The notes beneath the pieces were generated by a model, which was given only the letters and a program-made list of their open reading frames with translations, did no database searches and was not told the DNA's origin. Below are positions 1 through 12,535 of a stretch of DNA of 64,000 bases, in pieces. The first letter of the stretch is position 1. Each line of letters starts with the position of its first letter. A program made the translations under genes and the position numbers. The DNA comes from Steromphala cineraria (Eukaryota; Mollusca; Gastropoda; Trochida; Trochidae), in the NCBI GenBank assembly GCA_916613615.1, contig OU744735.1:56652582-56716581 (forward strand), in the 5' to 3' direction.

Positions 1-299
1 CCTTTATCATGAAAGATGAAAATAGCAATGATTTGTAACCAGTTTTTTTATTTCATCCAAGTGGGAAGGTGACACTTTTTCGAAAAGGGAGTGTTCTTGT
101 ACTCTTGAATTTGAATGCCAAGATGTGATTTATAAAGGTTAAATGTATAATATGTATTCAAGATCTGATTTGAGTGTTCTCGGGGTAAGAATGAGTCGCC
201 AGAACGCATCTTGTCGTGAAACGTGCAGGATCTGCATGCAGGGTTGCTGAAGCGTGACTGTCTAGGTGACAGTAGATACCTAGCATCTATTGAGGTGTG

Positions 300-339
300 C
301 GGGGGGGGGGGGGGGGGGGGGGCTTTGAGGGGGGGGGGT
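300..339. repeat. Poly(G) tract
   Basis: About 22 G residues, a CTTTGA break and another run of eight to nine G. The proline-rich open frame on the opposite strand (48-377) is a product of this tract. Confidence 0.9.
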
Positions 340-784
340 GGTTTTGCAGAAATGCGCAAGTTTTCAGTTTGTTGCATTTTGTAAGATGTTCAGATTAAAT
401 GTGTGAATTATTGAACATTTTGTAAAGCAGTGTGTTATTGGTAATGGCATGTTGATGGTTTGTAAAATGCGTTAGTTTTTGTCACTTAACTAAATATATA
501 TATATATAATCAGTAAAAAATCTAAGGGAACACCTATCATTAAATTTAATCACGGTAGTGATGGTTTTGTAAAAGATCTACAAAACGCAACTTAAACAAT
601 TGTTATTGAATTTAAACTTGTCACCTAAACGGTTACACACATGCAAAGTGTGCAAATGATCTTTGGAGGTGTATAAAAGGGATTGTAAATGTGCACGCTG
701 TCTCATTCTTAACTGGTTCCAAACGAAGAAATGGCTGGACAATAACCCACTGAAGAAAATAACAATGACAAGCAATCGAGATGA

Positions 785-1560
785 TCAACAGTGGTTTATC
801 AAGAAGAGCAGTGCAAGGCACTTTGGAAAGTCAGTGTTATCTCGGGCCTTGTCACCAAGTTCAACGCAACCCGGAGTGTCAAGTCGCAAGTTGGCGTGGC
901 AGAAGAAGAAAACCACTGCTGCACAAGATCGAAGATTGCGTTTTGCCTCTTTAAGCGATCGATTCAAAACAGTTGTCCTGATAAGCAGTGGATTTCGAAG
1001 GACGACTAATCACTGTGTATAACCGTACACCGGAACTAGCGAGGTGTACGGCGGAGAAATGTTGCTAGCGAGGAGCGTGATCGCAAACGGGATCACTTAA
1101 AAAGCAATCATCGCCGTTTCATCAACTTTTTCTATGTTATTATCATGTCAATAGCTTTCCGAGACATAACTATTTAATGTCATATCCTGTTCATACTCAG
1201 AGATAGCAAATATTTTATTATCAACAGCATTACTCGCAACTGTCATTGTTACTGTCTCTTGGATACAGAATGACAAGCACATACATTTTACTAAGTATGT
1301 GTGCTAAAATTACCACATGATGTTGATTATTTGAAAGTTATGAAGTAAAATATTACCTAACTTTCGATTTCGGCTCCTCGCTAGCAACATTTCTCCGCCG
1401 TACACCTCGCTAGTTCCGGTGTACGGTTATACACAGTGCTAATGTAAGTCTGGATGCAGCAACTGTCGGAAATCGCTTGAAAGAAGCTTGGTTAAGCAGT
1501 CGACGACCTACATAAGCGAATTTGCCTTACCCGAAATCACCGTCAACTTAAAAAACGTTG
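785..1560 (+). pseudogene. Tc1/mariner transposase N-terminal relic, split by a MITE
   Basis: Reading across frames gives F-N-A-T-R-S-V-K, then K-T-T-A-A-Q-D-R-R-L-R-F-A-S-L-S-D-R-F, then V-G-N-R-L-K-E-A-W-L-S-S-R-R-P, the pattern of the helix-turn-helix region of Tc1-like transposases. There is a frameshift near 890 and a stop after the last motif. The 428-bp MITE at 1011-1438 interrupts it; taking out the MITE and one target copy restores a continuous reading across the junction. No catalytic DDE region is seen. Confidence 0.6.
1011..1438. mobile_element. Transib-like MITE with 66-bp perfect TIRs and 5-bp TSD
   Basis: The first 66 bases and the last 66 are perfect reverse complements (outer end CACTGTGTATAACCGTACAC). 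The element is flanked by direct repeats CTAAT (1006-1010 and 1439-1443). A 5-bp target duplication together with termini of the form CACWRTG is characteristic of Transib transposons, the relatives of RAG1. It has no coding capacity. Confidence 0.7.
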
Positions 1561-1726
1561 AACAGTCAGGATGAGGGATATTATCAATATATCGGTATAT
1601 TGCAATACAGGAACAATATTGTATTTATTATCAATTTTAGGTAATAAATGTGTGGTTTCTTATTTATTTAAATGTGATGTAAATAATATTGTAATTGGCA
1701 ACTAAATAATAAGTGTTCTTTGTTGG

Positions 1727-2572
1727 ACATATTATCTGAATGATGATTGTTTTGAATTGTTATCTTCATATAGTTACTTGAATTGGTGCATTGATTAGAT
1801 CTTACTTTTCAACACTTTCAAAGAGTTAACCACACAAGCACAATACCGTAAACAATATTTATCTTTCAGCTGGAAATTGAATGAGGATTGTTTTTGCATT
1901 GGTCATTGTTCGTCATATATTTTTTAAAATATTGTTTAAGTGCAAGCTTACATTTCAGAAACTTACAAACATAAGCACACATTCACACATCTTATGTATG
2001 TTGTTTTCATTTATTGATAATTTGACTGGTGTGTTTTACCTATTTGTCTATGATAAGATCATGTGATGCTTGTTCATGGATAACAACTCTTTTAGAATAT
2101 TTTATACTTAATATTATATCAGCAATTTCAAGCTTGAAATATTAACTTAAAACATATATTAACAATTCATATGGTACACTTGGATTTGAATAGAGATTTT
2201 GTTGTATGTTGTGTTTATTACTGACATGCAGTCAAAATGTTGCACATGGAGGTGTAATATAATCAACTTGATAGTTGGTAATTGGTGATATTTTTTGTTT
2301 GGCTAGTTCCATATCCTAATAGTCAATATTGCCTCAGATCTTGTGGGATGGCTACTAGGTGTAGTCTCCAAGCTGTATAAGGATGTTCAGGTCTTTTCTT
2401 TTCCAAGACTAGATCAATACCTTTGATCCTAACCCTGGTATACACATGCCAGATTCCTTCCTCGGTGCATACCCAACCTTGTTAAGATATGCCCTTATTC
2501 TTTCCATGGATGGGGGAAGATCAGCCTGAATGTTTTTATCTGTACCATCTATCTTCCCTTGCTATCTTTAAA
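1727..2572 (+). repeat. Left arm of a large inverted repeat (846 bp)
   Basis: Reverse complement of 5289-6133 over its whole length with scattered mismatches. The arms start at ACATATTATCTGA outside and end at GCTATCTTTAA inside. The short open frame at 1881-2066 lies in the arm and does not look coding. Confidence 0.85.
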
Positions 2573-3614
2573 TCTGTGATTGATATAGTTTTTGCCGAAT
2601 TTGGGATTGATGAAGCACTTTTAAAAAGAATCATGAAACAATCATAAAGGAAGTTGGATTGTTAAATAAAATCGCACAGGCTAGTGCATACATAGAAAAA
2701 TATGAACAAAAATGATGATAACGAACGGAAACTTAAATCATGGTTTTCTAAATGACCACAGTAAGACTGTCGTTAGCAGAATGACTTGAAGCAAACTTCA
2801 CGAATAATAATTCTGCTTGAGTGTTTCCCCTTGTTTGTCAATATCTGGTTGTGTTTTGTGTGCAAATGTAAGACTGAAGTTGTGCACTAATGTAACTTCT
2901 AAGCGTTGTAGTACTATAAGAGTGTCAATTGATAATTACTAGCCAAGTCTGCGGGGTCCACGGTTGATGCACACTCAAACCTCTGCACAGCACGTACTTG
3001 AGTGTTTATCAACCGGGAAGCCCGAAGGCGAGGCAGATAAATTATTTACACAACACGCGTTCAAGGAGAAAAGTCTCATTTTTCAAGAGGCTGAAAGAGA
3101 CTGAAATATGAACGACAATGAAAGCGAAATCAATTATTAATTTGAGTCGGTCGGTTGACGGATTTAGGAAATGTCCGTCATAACACAAAACATCTACCAA
3201 CATGTAACAGGGGAGACCATGATTTAAATTTACGTGTTTTTAAAAAGTTTTCTAACTTCTAGAAGTTTAACTTTTAACTGTTAAGTTTGAAGTTTGTTTG
3301 ATTGTTATATGTTATTTCGAAAATCGGCAGTGTGGTCGCTACAGAAAGAGTTATACAGGACAATCTTAGACCAATTTCAATATTTTCGTGTCAGTTTAGA
3401 AGGTCACATCTATATCAAAAAGAAATTCTAGAATAATTTGCACTTTCTTGATACCCCTTGATTGTGTGATAATGAGAGTGAAATGAGTAATTTGACAAAA
3501 TAGTTGAACTCGAGTGGTCTGCTTATCAAAGATCGTAATAATGCAGATCACCTCTTGAGTCAATACGCAGACCTTTTTCAGTATGCGTTGTGTTTAAACA
3601 TTCGGTAAGATGAA
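2573..3614. other. No gene recognised (loop of the inverted repeat)
   Basis: AT-rich sequence with many stops in all frames. I see no domain, repeat or RNA structure here. Confidence 0.5.
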
Positions 3615-3735
3615 TTCATTATAACTTTGGTTAGCGGGTGCAATAGGGATTTACTATTAGCGTTCCGCTCGTTGCAGAAAACCTATCGCAGGAATTATAA
3701 ATCCCAATGCACCCGCTACACAATGTTATAACTTA
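3615..3735. repeat. Hairpin element (about 120 bp)
   Basis: TAGCGGGTGCAATAGGGATT pairs with AATCCCAATGCACCCGCTA about 60 bp on, and TTATAACTT extends the stem. The tail GTATAACTTATAATG-like sequence recurs at about 6870 and 62915, so this is probably a small nonautonomous element family. Confidence 0.55.
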
Positions 3736-3769
3736 TAATGTGACGTGGCAACTCTGACTGCTCGTGTTG

Positions 3770-5290
3770 ACGAGATTCAACTAACACTGATCCTAGTAAT
3801 GACAATATAATTGACCTAAATGAACAAACCAGACGCATGAAGGCTGACATCGATCTTGAGATTTGAAATATATATTGAGATCATATTATGAAAGATCTTC
3901 ACGATCGAAAAAACAATGGGGTAGAGGAGACCCCAGATGAGAACACACAGGATGAATGTTTATAGATATGAATTTCTGTATTCTGAGGACACGACGTTTC
4001 GAAACAGCTTCTTGTATCGTTTTCAAGCATAATGACATGGACAGAGAGCTGGATATACATGTATATAAGTGAACTTAATTAATCAACAAATAACAATAAC
4101 ATGATTGAGACAACGGTAACAATAAGATAGAAGAGTTTACAGTAGAGGCCAGTGGAAGTCAGCAGTTACAGAGGATGGACACAATTGGAGTTAACACAAG
4201 GCAATTGGATTGATAACTAGAGATAATTAACATTGAATGATCAGTTCATCATAGGCTCTGGGGATTAGATACCCTTGATCCCTGTTAATCAGAGGTCGAA
4301 TTCTTTTGATGTTAATTCCTTCAGTTATTACACAGATAATCGTCGTCATGAAAAACGACTAGAAGACACCAGATGAGAACACAGAGGAGCGTCTCAGGGA
4401 AGTCATGAAAAACAACTAGAAGATCCCAGATGAGAACACAGAGGATAGTCTCAGGGAAGTCATGAAAAACAACTAGAAGATCCCAGATGAGAACACAGAG
4501 GATAGTCTCAGGGAAGTCATGAAAAACAACTAGAAGATCACAGATGAGAACACAGAGGATCGTCTCAGGGAAGTCATGAAAAACAACTAGAAGATCACAG
4601 ATGAGAACACAGAGGATAGTATCAGGGAAGTCATGAAAAACAACTAGAAGATCCCAGATGAGAACACAGAGGAGCGTCTCAGGAAAGTCATGAAAAACAA
4701 CTTGAAAATCCCAGATGAGAACACAGAGGATAGTCTCAGGGAAGTCATGAACAACGACTAGAAGATCACAGATGAGAACACAGAGGAGCGTCTCAGGGAA
4801 GTCATGAACAACGACTAGAAGATCCCAGATGAGAACACAGAGGAGCGTCTCAGGGAAGTCATGCACAACGACAAGAAGATCCCAGATAAGAAAGCAGAGG
4901 AGCGTCTCAGGGAAGTCATGAACAACGACTAGAAGATCCCAGATGAGAACACAGAGGAGCGTCTCAGGGAAGTCATGAACAACGACTAGAAGACCAAAGA
5001 TGAGAACACAGAGGAGCGTCTCAGGGAAGTCATGAAAAACAACTAGAAGATCACAGATGAAAACACAGAGGAGCGTCTCAGGGAAGTCATGAAAAACAAC
5101 TAGAAGATCACAGATGAGAACACAGAGGAGCGTCTCAGGGAAGTCATGAAAAACCACATGAATATCCCAGAGGTGACAGTGAACAGTATCTAGTTCAAGT
5201 CTGTTCAAAGGTTAGAAAACCCAGATACAGGCTCAGCTCTGTGAACAGAGACAACAGCCCCCAACAAGGGTTGCCTCCTTCATGTCCATT
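3770..5290 (+). pseudogene. Decayed non-LTR retrotransposon ORF1 with internal tandem array
   Basis: Plus-strand frames give D-L-N-E-Q-T-R-R-M-K-A-D-I-D, then L-H-D-R-K-N-N-G, then P-D-E-N-T-E-E-R-L-R-E-V-M, and after the array N-I-P-E-V-T-V-N-S-I and F-K-S-V-Q-R-L. That order (coiled coil, R-x-N-N, acidic helix, F-x-x-V-x-R-L) is typical of L1-like ORF1 RNA-binding proteins. Many stops and frameshifts. Assignment is by pattern memory. Confidence 0.5.
4345..5165 (+). repeat. 57-bp tandem array (about 14 units) in the ORF1 relic
   Basis: Units of 57 bp around AGAAGATCCCAGATGAGAAC. The unit is 19 codons long, so the plus-strand frame is kept, but most units carry an in-frame TAG. The antisense strand is open for 295 codons (19-residue repeats with FHDFPETLL) only because the unit length is a multiple of three. 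Confidence 0.85.
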
Positions 5291-6133
5291 AAAGATAGCG
5301 AGGGCAGATAGATGGTACAGATAAAAACATTCAGGCTGATCTTCCCCCATCCATGAAAAGAATAAGGGCATATCTTAACAAGGTTGGGTATGCACCGAGG
5401 AAGGAATCTGGCATGTGTATACCAGGGTTAGGATCAAAGGTATTGATCTAGTCTTGGAACAGAAAAGACCTGAACATCCTTATACAGCTTGGAGACTACA
5501 CCTAGTAGCCATCCCACAAGATCTGAGGCAATATTGACTATTGGGATATGGAACTAGCCAAACAAAAAATATCACCAATTACCAACTATCAAGTTGATTA
5601 TATTACACCTCCATGTGCAACATTTTGACTGCATGTCAGTAATAAACACAACATACAACAAAATCTCTATTCAAATCCAAGTGTACCATATGAATTGTTT
5701 ATATATGTTTTAAGTTAATATTTCAAGCTTGAAATTGCTGATATAATATTAAGTATAAAAATTCTAAAGGAGTTATTATCCATGAACAAGCATCACATGA
5801 TCTTATCATAGACAAATAGGTAAAACACACCAGTCAAATTATCAATAAATGAAAACAACATACATTAGATGTGTGAATGTGTGCTTATGTTTGTAAGTTT
5901 CTGAAATGTAAGCTTGCACTTAAACAATATTTTAAAAAATATATGACGAAAAATGACAAATGCAAAAACAATCCTCATTCAATTTCCGGCTGAAAGATAA
6001 ATATTGTTTACGGTATTGTGCTTGTGTTGTTAACTCTTTGAAAGTGTTGAAAAGGTTAGATCTAATCAATGCACCAATTCAAGAAACTATATGAAGATAA
6101 CAATTCAAAACAATCATCATTCAGATAATATGT
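5289..6133 (-). repeat. Right arm of a large inverted repeat (845 bp)
   Basis: Pairs with 1727-2572. Read on the plus strand, 5310-5450 gives G-T-D-K-N-I-Q-A-D-L-P-P-S-M-K-R-I-R-A-Y-L-N-K, which resembles the C-terminal domain of LINE ORF1 proteins. The right arm therefore probably continues the decayed ORF1 to its left, and the left arm is an inverted copy. Confidence 0.85.
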
Positions 6134-6883
6134 TTAAATGATAACAGTATATTAAAAAAGATTTGTGTATGTGTTGTGTGAATGAACAATTGATCAACCA
6201 TAAATGAAGATTTATCTTTAACTGTACGTCTGGATGTTTGCAAAAACCAACATCACTGTTCTTATCAAAAAGTATTATCTACTCATCTATATACTTGAAG
6301 TGATAATAAACAAGACATGAATTACACAATCATATTATTAATAAAATGTTTGGGATAAGACAAAAAACCCACTTACATATACATTAAAACATATACATAA
6401 TGTTGAAATATGATTGTACTCATGGTAAATCATTATGTAACTTATTTCCTTGATTTATGACAGATATTTTAGTGATTGATATGAAACTTTACACACCCTA
6501 ATTGACGGGACAATAAGCACTCTTTGCATTAGTATAATCCAATTTCTTAATCACGTGACCGGTTCTCGACCAATCGGATTGCCGGAAAATCATTATCACA
6601 TGCATTAGTATAATCCAATTTCTTAACATATTTATCGCTGTATGTATCAGTGTGCGTGCATGTACGGTGTATGTGTGTTTGGATCGATGTTAATGTATAT
6701 GCATGCATGTATATGCGCATGGTCGTGTTTCCTTCATGCATGTATGTAGTCCAAGTTATATAAACACATGGTGATTGAAGAAAACATATATTGCCACTAA
6801 CACACGTGTCGCCCGTCGCATAACACTAAGCTCGAGGCTGATATGTCCCCATACACCCCGTCTCTGAATGGTATAACTTATAA

Positions 6884-9730
6884 TGCATGCTTTTTTCAGT
6901 TTCTCCTCTATCTAAATCTCTCTCTACTTTACTGTTTCTCTAATCATGTTTATTTCACATAAGCAAGTTCATCATCAAAAATCGTACACGGACAAACATT
7001 ACAACCCCATACAAGCAGACAACTGCAATAATCAAATGTGCAATTTAACAAAAGTTTCAAATGACTTATTCACTGAAAATAATTTTATCTTATTGTCAAG
7101 GATTAGATAATAAAGAGAAAACACTTAATGTCTTCTGTAATTTGAAACAAAAACAAGCTGACATCCACTTTCTCCGAGACACACATTTTACTGAAAAATT
7201 AGAAAAAGACGTACACTATGAATGAGTTTAAATCTGTCATTTTAGCAATTCTGTCATTTTAGCAAATCTGTCAAGAGCAATTCACGAGGCGTAGCTATAA
7301 TTTTGTATAGTAAACTCAATTCTAAAATTCTTCGTGAGGAACAAGATGACAACTTCGGTAATCATCTAGCATTGAAAATACAATTGGCTGACGCAACACT
7401 ACGATTATATGGACCTAATACTGACTGCCCTACGTTTTATAGTAAATTTAAACTAATAATATCGAACTTTGAATCGGACCATTTTTCCATCTGCGGGGAC
7501 TGGAACCTCGTTCAAAATCCTGATCAATTCAACTACAAACATGTAAACAACTCAAATGCAAAGGAGGTAGTACATGAGTTTATTGAAGGAGAAAGAATTT
7601 ATTGATCCGAGGCAATATTAAAATCCGCTTCGCAAAAGATACACTTGGAGACAAATAAAACCTGTTAAACAAGCAAGATTTGATTATTTCCTTGTACCAA
7701 GCCTAGAACATTCTATTGCAAAAAGTCCTTTTTTCCTCCATATAGATTTGACCATGCATTGCACTGGGTTATTTTAAATCTAAACAAACTTGAACATGGA
7801 CGAGGATTTTTGAAATTTAACAACTCATTACTGCACAATTAAATATTTGTTGACAAAATAAAAGAAATAATCATATAAAAACAATATTAAAACGGCTCTG
7901 ACGAGTTCAGTAAACCAATATACAGTATTGATGATCAGCTCTTGTTTGAAACCATGATTAGAGGATACACAATAAAATACTCTGCAGAGATAAAACGGTT
8001 TTAACAAAGCAAATACCAGAACTAAATGCTAAAATAGATTACAAAGACACTGAAGAAGAAAAAATGAACTACTAAAACAACTTACAGTAGCTAATTCGAA
8101 ACTAGAAAGGATAAATGCAATAAAAACTGAACGAATAATGATGAGGGACTGAATAATGATGAGGGCAAAAGTCGAATGGAAAGAAAAGGGTGAAAACCCA
8201 ACTAAATTATTTCTATCTCTTGAAAATCGAAACAATATCAACAAAACTATTTCCAAGTTCGAATCCAACAAATTTATCAAATATACAGAACATCTTACCA
8301 GATGTGAAATCATACTTTCAAAGAAAATGAATAACGATAAAAGCCCCGGACCCTCAGGGTTCACTACCGAACTTTACAAGTCTTTTTGGACTGACCTTAA
8401 CGAAAGCCTACTACGATCGCTAAATACTGATTTTTAAGAGGGAGAACTATCAGTAAGTCAATACAACGATGATAAACGAATACCAAAAAGGTTTTATGCC
8501 AGGACTACGTATAGGTGAATGTACGCGCATGATTTATGACATTATTGGCTATGCCGAATGTATGGAGATACCCTGTTTACTACTTTTAATAGACCTTGAA
8601 CAAGCATTCAATTCAGTAGATCACAACCAATAATGTTAATAATAAAACAAATGAAAATATAACCGTTGGCAAGCAAGAATTAAATCATAAAAATTGCATG
8701 CCAAACGGAATAATATTCATTAATGATCTCTAAGATGAACACAGAGATTTTAAAATTGTTAAGACGATCACTAATTTTAACAAATGTACAACGTATTTTT
8801 AGAATATTCCGGATTAAATTACACTTGTGACGTCAGCCTATTGTTCTCTCACTCCATTATTTTTCAGTAATGGAGAGTTGTATTTTACATAAAGTTTTCA
8901 CTTGAATTTTCAACTTTTTTTGATATTTTAAGTTATGTTTTTAAATGGGCATTAAGTTGAGTGTAATTTAAGTCGGTTAATATCCTCGTAACTCTCCATT
9001 CCTAAAAAATAATGGGCCTCGGGAGTTACTCGGACATTAACCTATACATAATGACCTTTGTGAAAACATACATTAAGAATAAAAGTCTTGAATTATCAGA
9101 CAACCCTCAAAAGACCGCCCTGTTTTACTTCATTTCAGATATCGTTCAAACAAAGAGAGGGTACAGACTCTTCTACGACGTCCTGAAAAGTAATATACGT
9201 TAACACACCAAAACAGACAGAAGTGGGAAACAGATTTAAATCATCCACAGGATAGGCAAGAAATAAACATTATCCCTTTCACATCTCATTTTGGTACAAA
9301 ACCAATCTTGTTTCAGTACTCAATTATCCACAGAATTCTCCCATTGAACCATCTCCTCTACAAAATGAAACTGAAGAATACCAACAAATGTAATTTTGCA
9401 AACTTTTTACAGAAACTATGTTACATATATTTTATGATTGTCCAATAGTTGATAATATCTTGGTTAAACGTAAAACAACGATAGAGCAAAAAAACAGACG
9501 CAATATTTGTCTCAGATATCCGGAAAGACGCAATAAGATTCTAATAACAACAGTCAAGTACATATAAATTTCAAAACTAAAAGGATTCCTACCGCAATTT
9601 GACCTAATAACACAAGATTTAAAAACTGTCTATGACGTTGATAAATTGACCTGCCACTCAGACTGCCATCGCTCTAAATTCATGAAATTCTGGTCAGTAT
9701 GTCATAACCTTTTTTGACTAACTTACACTG
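6884..9730 (+). pseudogene. L1/Tx1-like LINE relic, copy A
   Basis: Endonuclease pieces (A-D-I-H-F-L-R-D-T-H-F, Y-G-P-N-T-D, G-D-W-N) at 7075-7605, the linker and RT start N-D-K-S-P-G-P-S-G-F-T at 8330-8380, RT pieces with Y-Q-K-G-F-M-P-G and L-I-D-L-E-Q-A-F near 8480-8620, and the C-terminal K-C-N-F-C...H-I-F-Y-D-C knuckle near 9385-9440. Broken by many stops and frameshifts and by an unrelated repeat at 8808-9057. Its 5' part aligns with 29203-30288. Confidence 0.75.
8808..9057 (+). mobile_element. Interspersed repeat of about 250 bp, copy 1
   Basis: Reverse-complement match to 51543-51806 from the ATTAAATTACACTTGTGA end to the ACTCGGACATTAACCTATAC end. It interrupts the LINE relic at 6884-9730. 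The two ends are not clear inverted repeats of each other, so the class is undetermined. Confidence 0.65.
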
Positions 9731-9859
9731 AAACTTATATGAATGTATAAACATGCCAGGTTCAGAAGTATCCTTATTTATGCTCCATAATCACACTTTG
9801 TTCTGCAGTTTGTCTGTACTTATGTTTGTATGTTTTTATATTGAAAATATGTTCATTTT

Positions 9860-11905
9860 ATCTTGATTATGTGACATCTGTCTGTGTATCTAAAAAGAAT
9901 TAAATTATTTAAAAAAATAATAATATGCATTACAATATGAAGTGTAGAAACTTTATCAACTTACATTGTCGACGTCTTTAATCGCAACATAGAAGAAGGA
10001 TTCCTCAGAGAGCAACTGGGCAGGCTTCTCCGAATCATCCGTCAGGTGCAAATAACATGTCATTTCAGTCTTGTCAAAGCTTACAGATTTACAAATTGAG
10101 TATGCCATACATTCTGCCGCACATGAAAACAGATTACTTCTCTTGATGGTTTCGAAGCTTGTTTCATTAAATCGCATTCCTTGATTAAAGTTGTCAAAAC
10201 ACTGCAATGTGATCATTGGTAACGCCGAGAACAAAATCAAACCAAAAGGATTTTCAACAGACATTATCAATGTGAGGTCCTCGCGTCTCAAAGTCTGCAG
10301 AATAACTGTGACGAAGTAGGTATATCATAGCAAATCAATATACAGTCAATACATAGTCTGTGTTCCTTTTGATTTATGACTTGTCAAGTTGTTCAATCAC
10401 CTGATAAATTCATTCCAACACCACTCAAGCTTTTCCTGGTTTCCCAATGATGAAAGATCTAGCTCCTTTTGGGATCCTTTGTCTTTAATTTGATTGATTC
10501 GATGATGAATATTTCAAAATTTACGACACCCTGTGGTCCTGTGTTTGGGAAACCGCCATTTTTAATTTAAGTGTTTACAGACTATATTTCATGCTCCTCG
10601 GGCCTCAATGAACAGTACTTGTGAAACGCTTAGTGTTGTTTCACATACAACAGAGTTATATAGAGCCGCGTATCTGAAGTTTGCTCACCTACCGTGCAAA
10701 TATCATGTAAATTGGAATGTCTTTTAGACATCTTAGCATTGCTTAAACAAAACCAATACTGTTGAAATTTCTTCTATTGAGATAAGATTCAGTTTGCATT
10801 AACATATTCGCATGTCATACCTAACAGATAACCGTAACAAATTTGGCAGGTCATTTAAGTGACAAGGGTCGAAATTTCGAAAAAAATGTTTTCTATATTT
10901 CTCTACAAAACCTTCATTTGGGATCAACAGCTATAGATCTTATTCATTTTCTTATTAATATTATTTTATTTTGTTTCTTTGCACTAAGGCAATGTCACTG
11001 TGCTGATTTTTTTCCTACAAAGTTTACATGGATTATTTAAATTGAATTTGAGGAAAATCAGAAATTTACAAATATGACCCCATCATTATTACCATGCCAA
11101 ATATCGACATTCAGCACCAGTGACGAAACGACCCCAAAATATGGTTTGGAAATGGTTATTTACACTTGAACTATTGATGATCCTTTGTAAGTGGTCCTGG
11201 AATTATTTCATGGACGTCAAAACGCAACCCACATTTCATGATGTTGCACTGAGATACACAAGCAAGTGAACAGCTGTATAAATTGACTTTCCTTCTCTGC
11301 ACATGATTAATATTTAATCAGGTTTAGTTGTACACAATCGATTGGCAACATGACTCCATTAAGCAGTTGTCTCATTGTCCTATATACAAGCTGGCAAACT
11401 ATTCCCTCTGACAAAGCCAATACGACTGCTGCCAGAATTATATCAATTTTGAAAAAGTCCAAAACGTTTAAGTTCAATAACTTCACTGAAGTAGGTTTTA
11501 TAAAATATTGTAGAATATTGTGGAATCCAAATGGTCTCGAGCCATCCTGCTTCATCAGCGTATATGTCTCATCGTTATGCTCCAACCTAGCCCCTGATAT
11601 CCTTTGATCATATTCAGCTGTATCACGAACGGGTGGTTACTCAACACTATTTATAGCCTGTGTATATATTTGTTTTATGCCAAACTATTTCGAACTCCAT
11701 TCACTGTTGTCTAGCGATGCCTCTCGTGGAAATCCTATAGAACATGGTTTGGAGCTTTGCGGCAGCCTGCAGCGGGACAATTGATATATTATCAAATAGA
11801 ACTCCCATTGGTGAATTTAAATCATGCAGTAAGCACGCGGGACGATGCCCAGGAAGCAGTTTGTCGTTATCGTTATTGCTGAAAGGCGCTAACATTTTGA
11901 ACAAA
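9860..11905. repeat. Duplicated lectin exon 1 and upstream region, copy 1
   Basis: Matches 34650-37145 (exon 1, its 3' flank and upstream DNA). The upstream part is made of recognisable blocks (10690-11270, 11280-11600, 11600-11905) that also occur near the other PAN exon but in a different order. Reading frames in these blocks are not shared between copies, so they are probably promoter or flank, not protein. Confidence 0.7.
9965..10264 (-). CDS. Paralogous lectin exon 1 (signal peptide plus PAN domain), rest not seen
   Basis: 100 codons from ATG to a GACAAT/GTAAGT donor, nearly identical in structure to 35061-34762, with substitutions such as Pro for Leu in the leader and Asn-Glu for Asp-Glu in the domain. 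The frame is open and the donor kept, so it may be a live first exon. I found no linker or F5/8C exon between it and position 1; the rest may lie beyond the window edge, or this may be an orphaned duplicate exon. Confidence 0.7.
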
Positions 11906-12389
11906 TCTGCGAAATATTTGTATTCAATTGATACCAATTTATACTTAATCATTCGCTTTCCAGTTTCAGGAGGGTCTTGATCTCTTTGAACAACAAGAAA
12001 ACCATAATTTGTAAATGAATGTAAGTAAATAACTTTTTTGTGTTTTTAAATGTGTGAATATGGAATTTATCCTGTTGCACGACAAAAGGAATTCCACTTT
12101 ATGCTATATGTTCATTCAGCAATCCATCACTTGAATCAATGTAACCGGTAATTTACAAGAGCGATAATCAATTTTTTCCAATTTTTGCGCCATGAAATAA
12201 TACTTCAGCTTGCACAGCAAACCAGCAGCAACTCCAAATCGCATAAGAAGTGCATAGAAGCCACCCCTAGTTATCCTCATTATTTCCAACAATTTCCTAT
12301 CCATTTCCACCCAGCATTACGAAATGCTAGAAGTCTTTATTTAGCTTTTTTCCTTCATCACAGCGGTGACAGGGCCCTTTGATATCATG

Positions 12390-12535
12390 GGACAGGTTGG
12401 AGCATAACGCTTCTACATATACATACATAGCAATAGGGCTGAACACATCAAATGATATCAGGGGATAGGTTGGAGTATAACGCTGCTGCATACATAGCGA
12501 CAGGGCTGAACACATCAAAGGATAGATGATCTCAA
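12390..12535. repeat. Two-copy tandem repeat of about 72 bp
   Basis: GATATCATGGGACAGGTTGG at 12381 and GATATCAGGGGATAGGTTGG at 12453, each followed by a GGGCTGAACACATCAAA end. No gene recognised in 12000-13200. Confidence 0.6.

Noticed and set aside
48..377. Proline-rich 109-codon frame
   Set aside because: Produced by the poly(G) tract on the other strand; no domain and no support outside the tract.
4321..5208. 295-residue repetitive open frame on the minus strand
   Set aside because: It is the antisense of a 57-bp tandem array; the unit length is a multiple of three, which keeps any stop-free frame open. The sense strand has LINE ORF1 character.
11307..12310. Possible small membrane protein exons (92, 83 and 64 codons)
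   Set aside because: The corresponding frames are not preserved in the duplicated segment at 35.6-37.1 kb, so coding function is unlikely.
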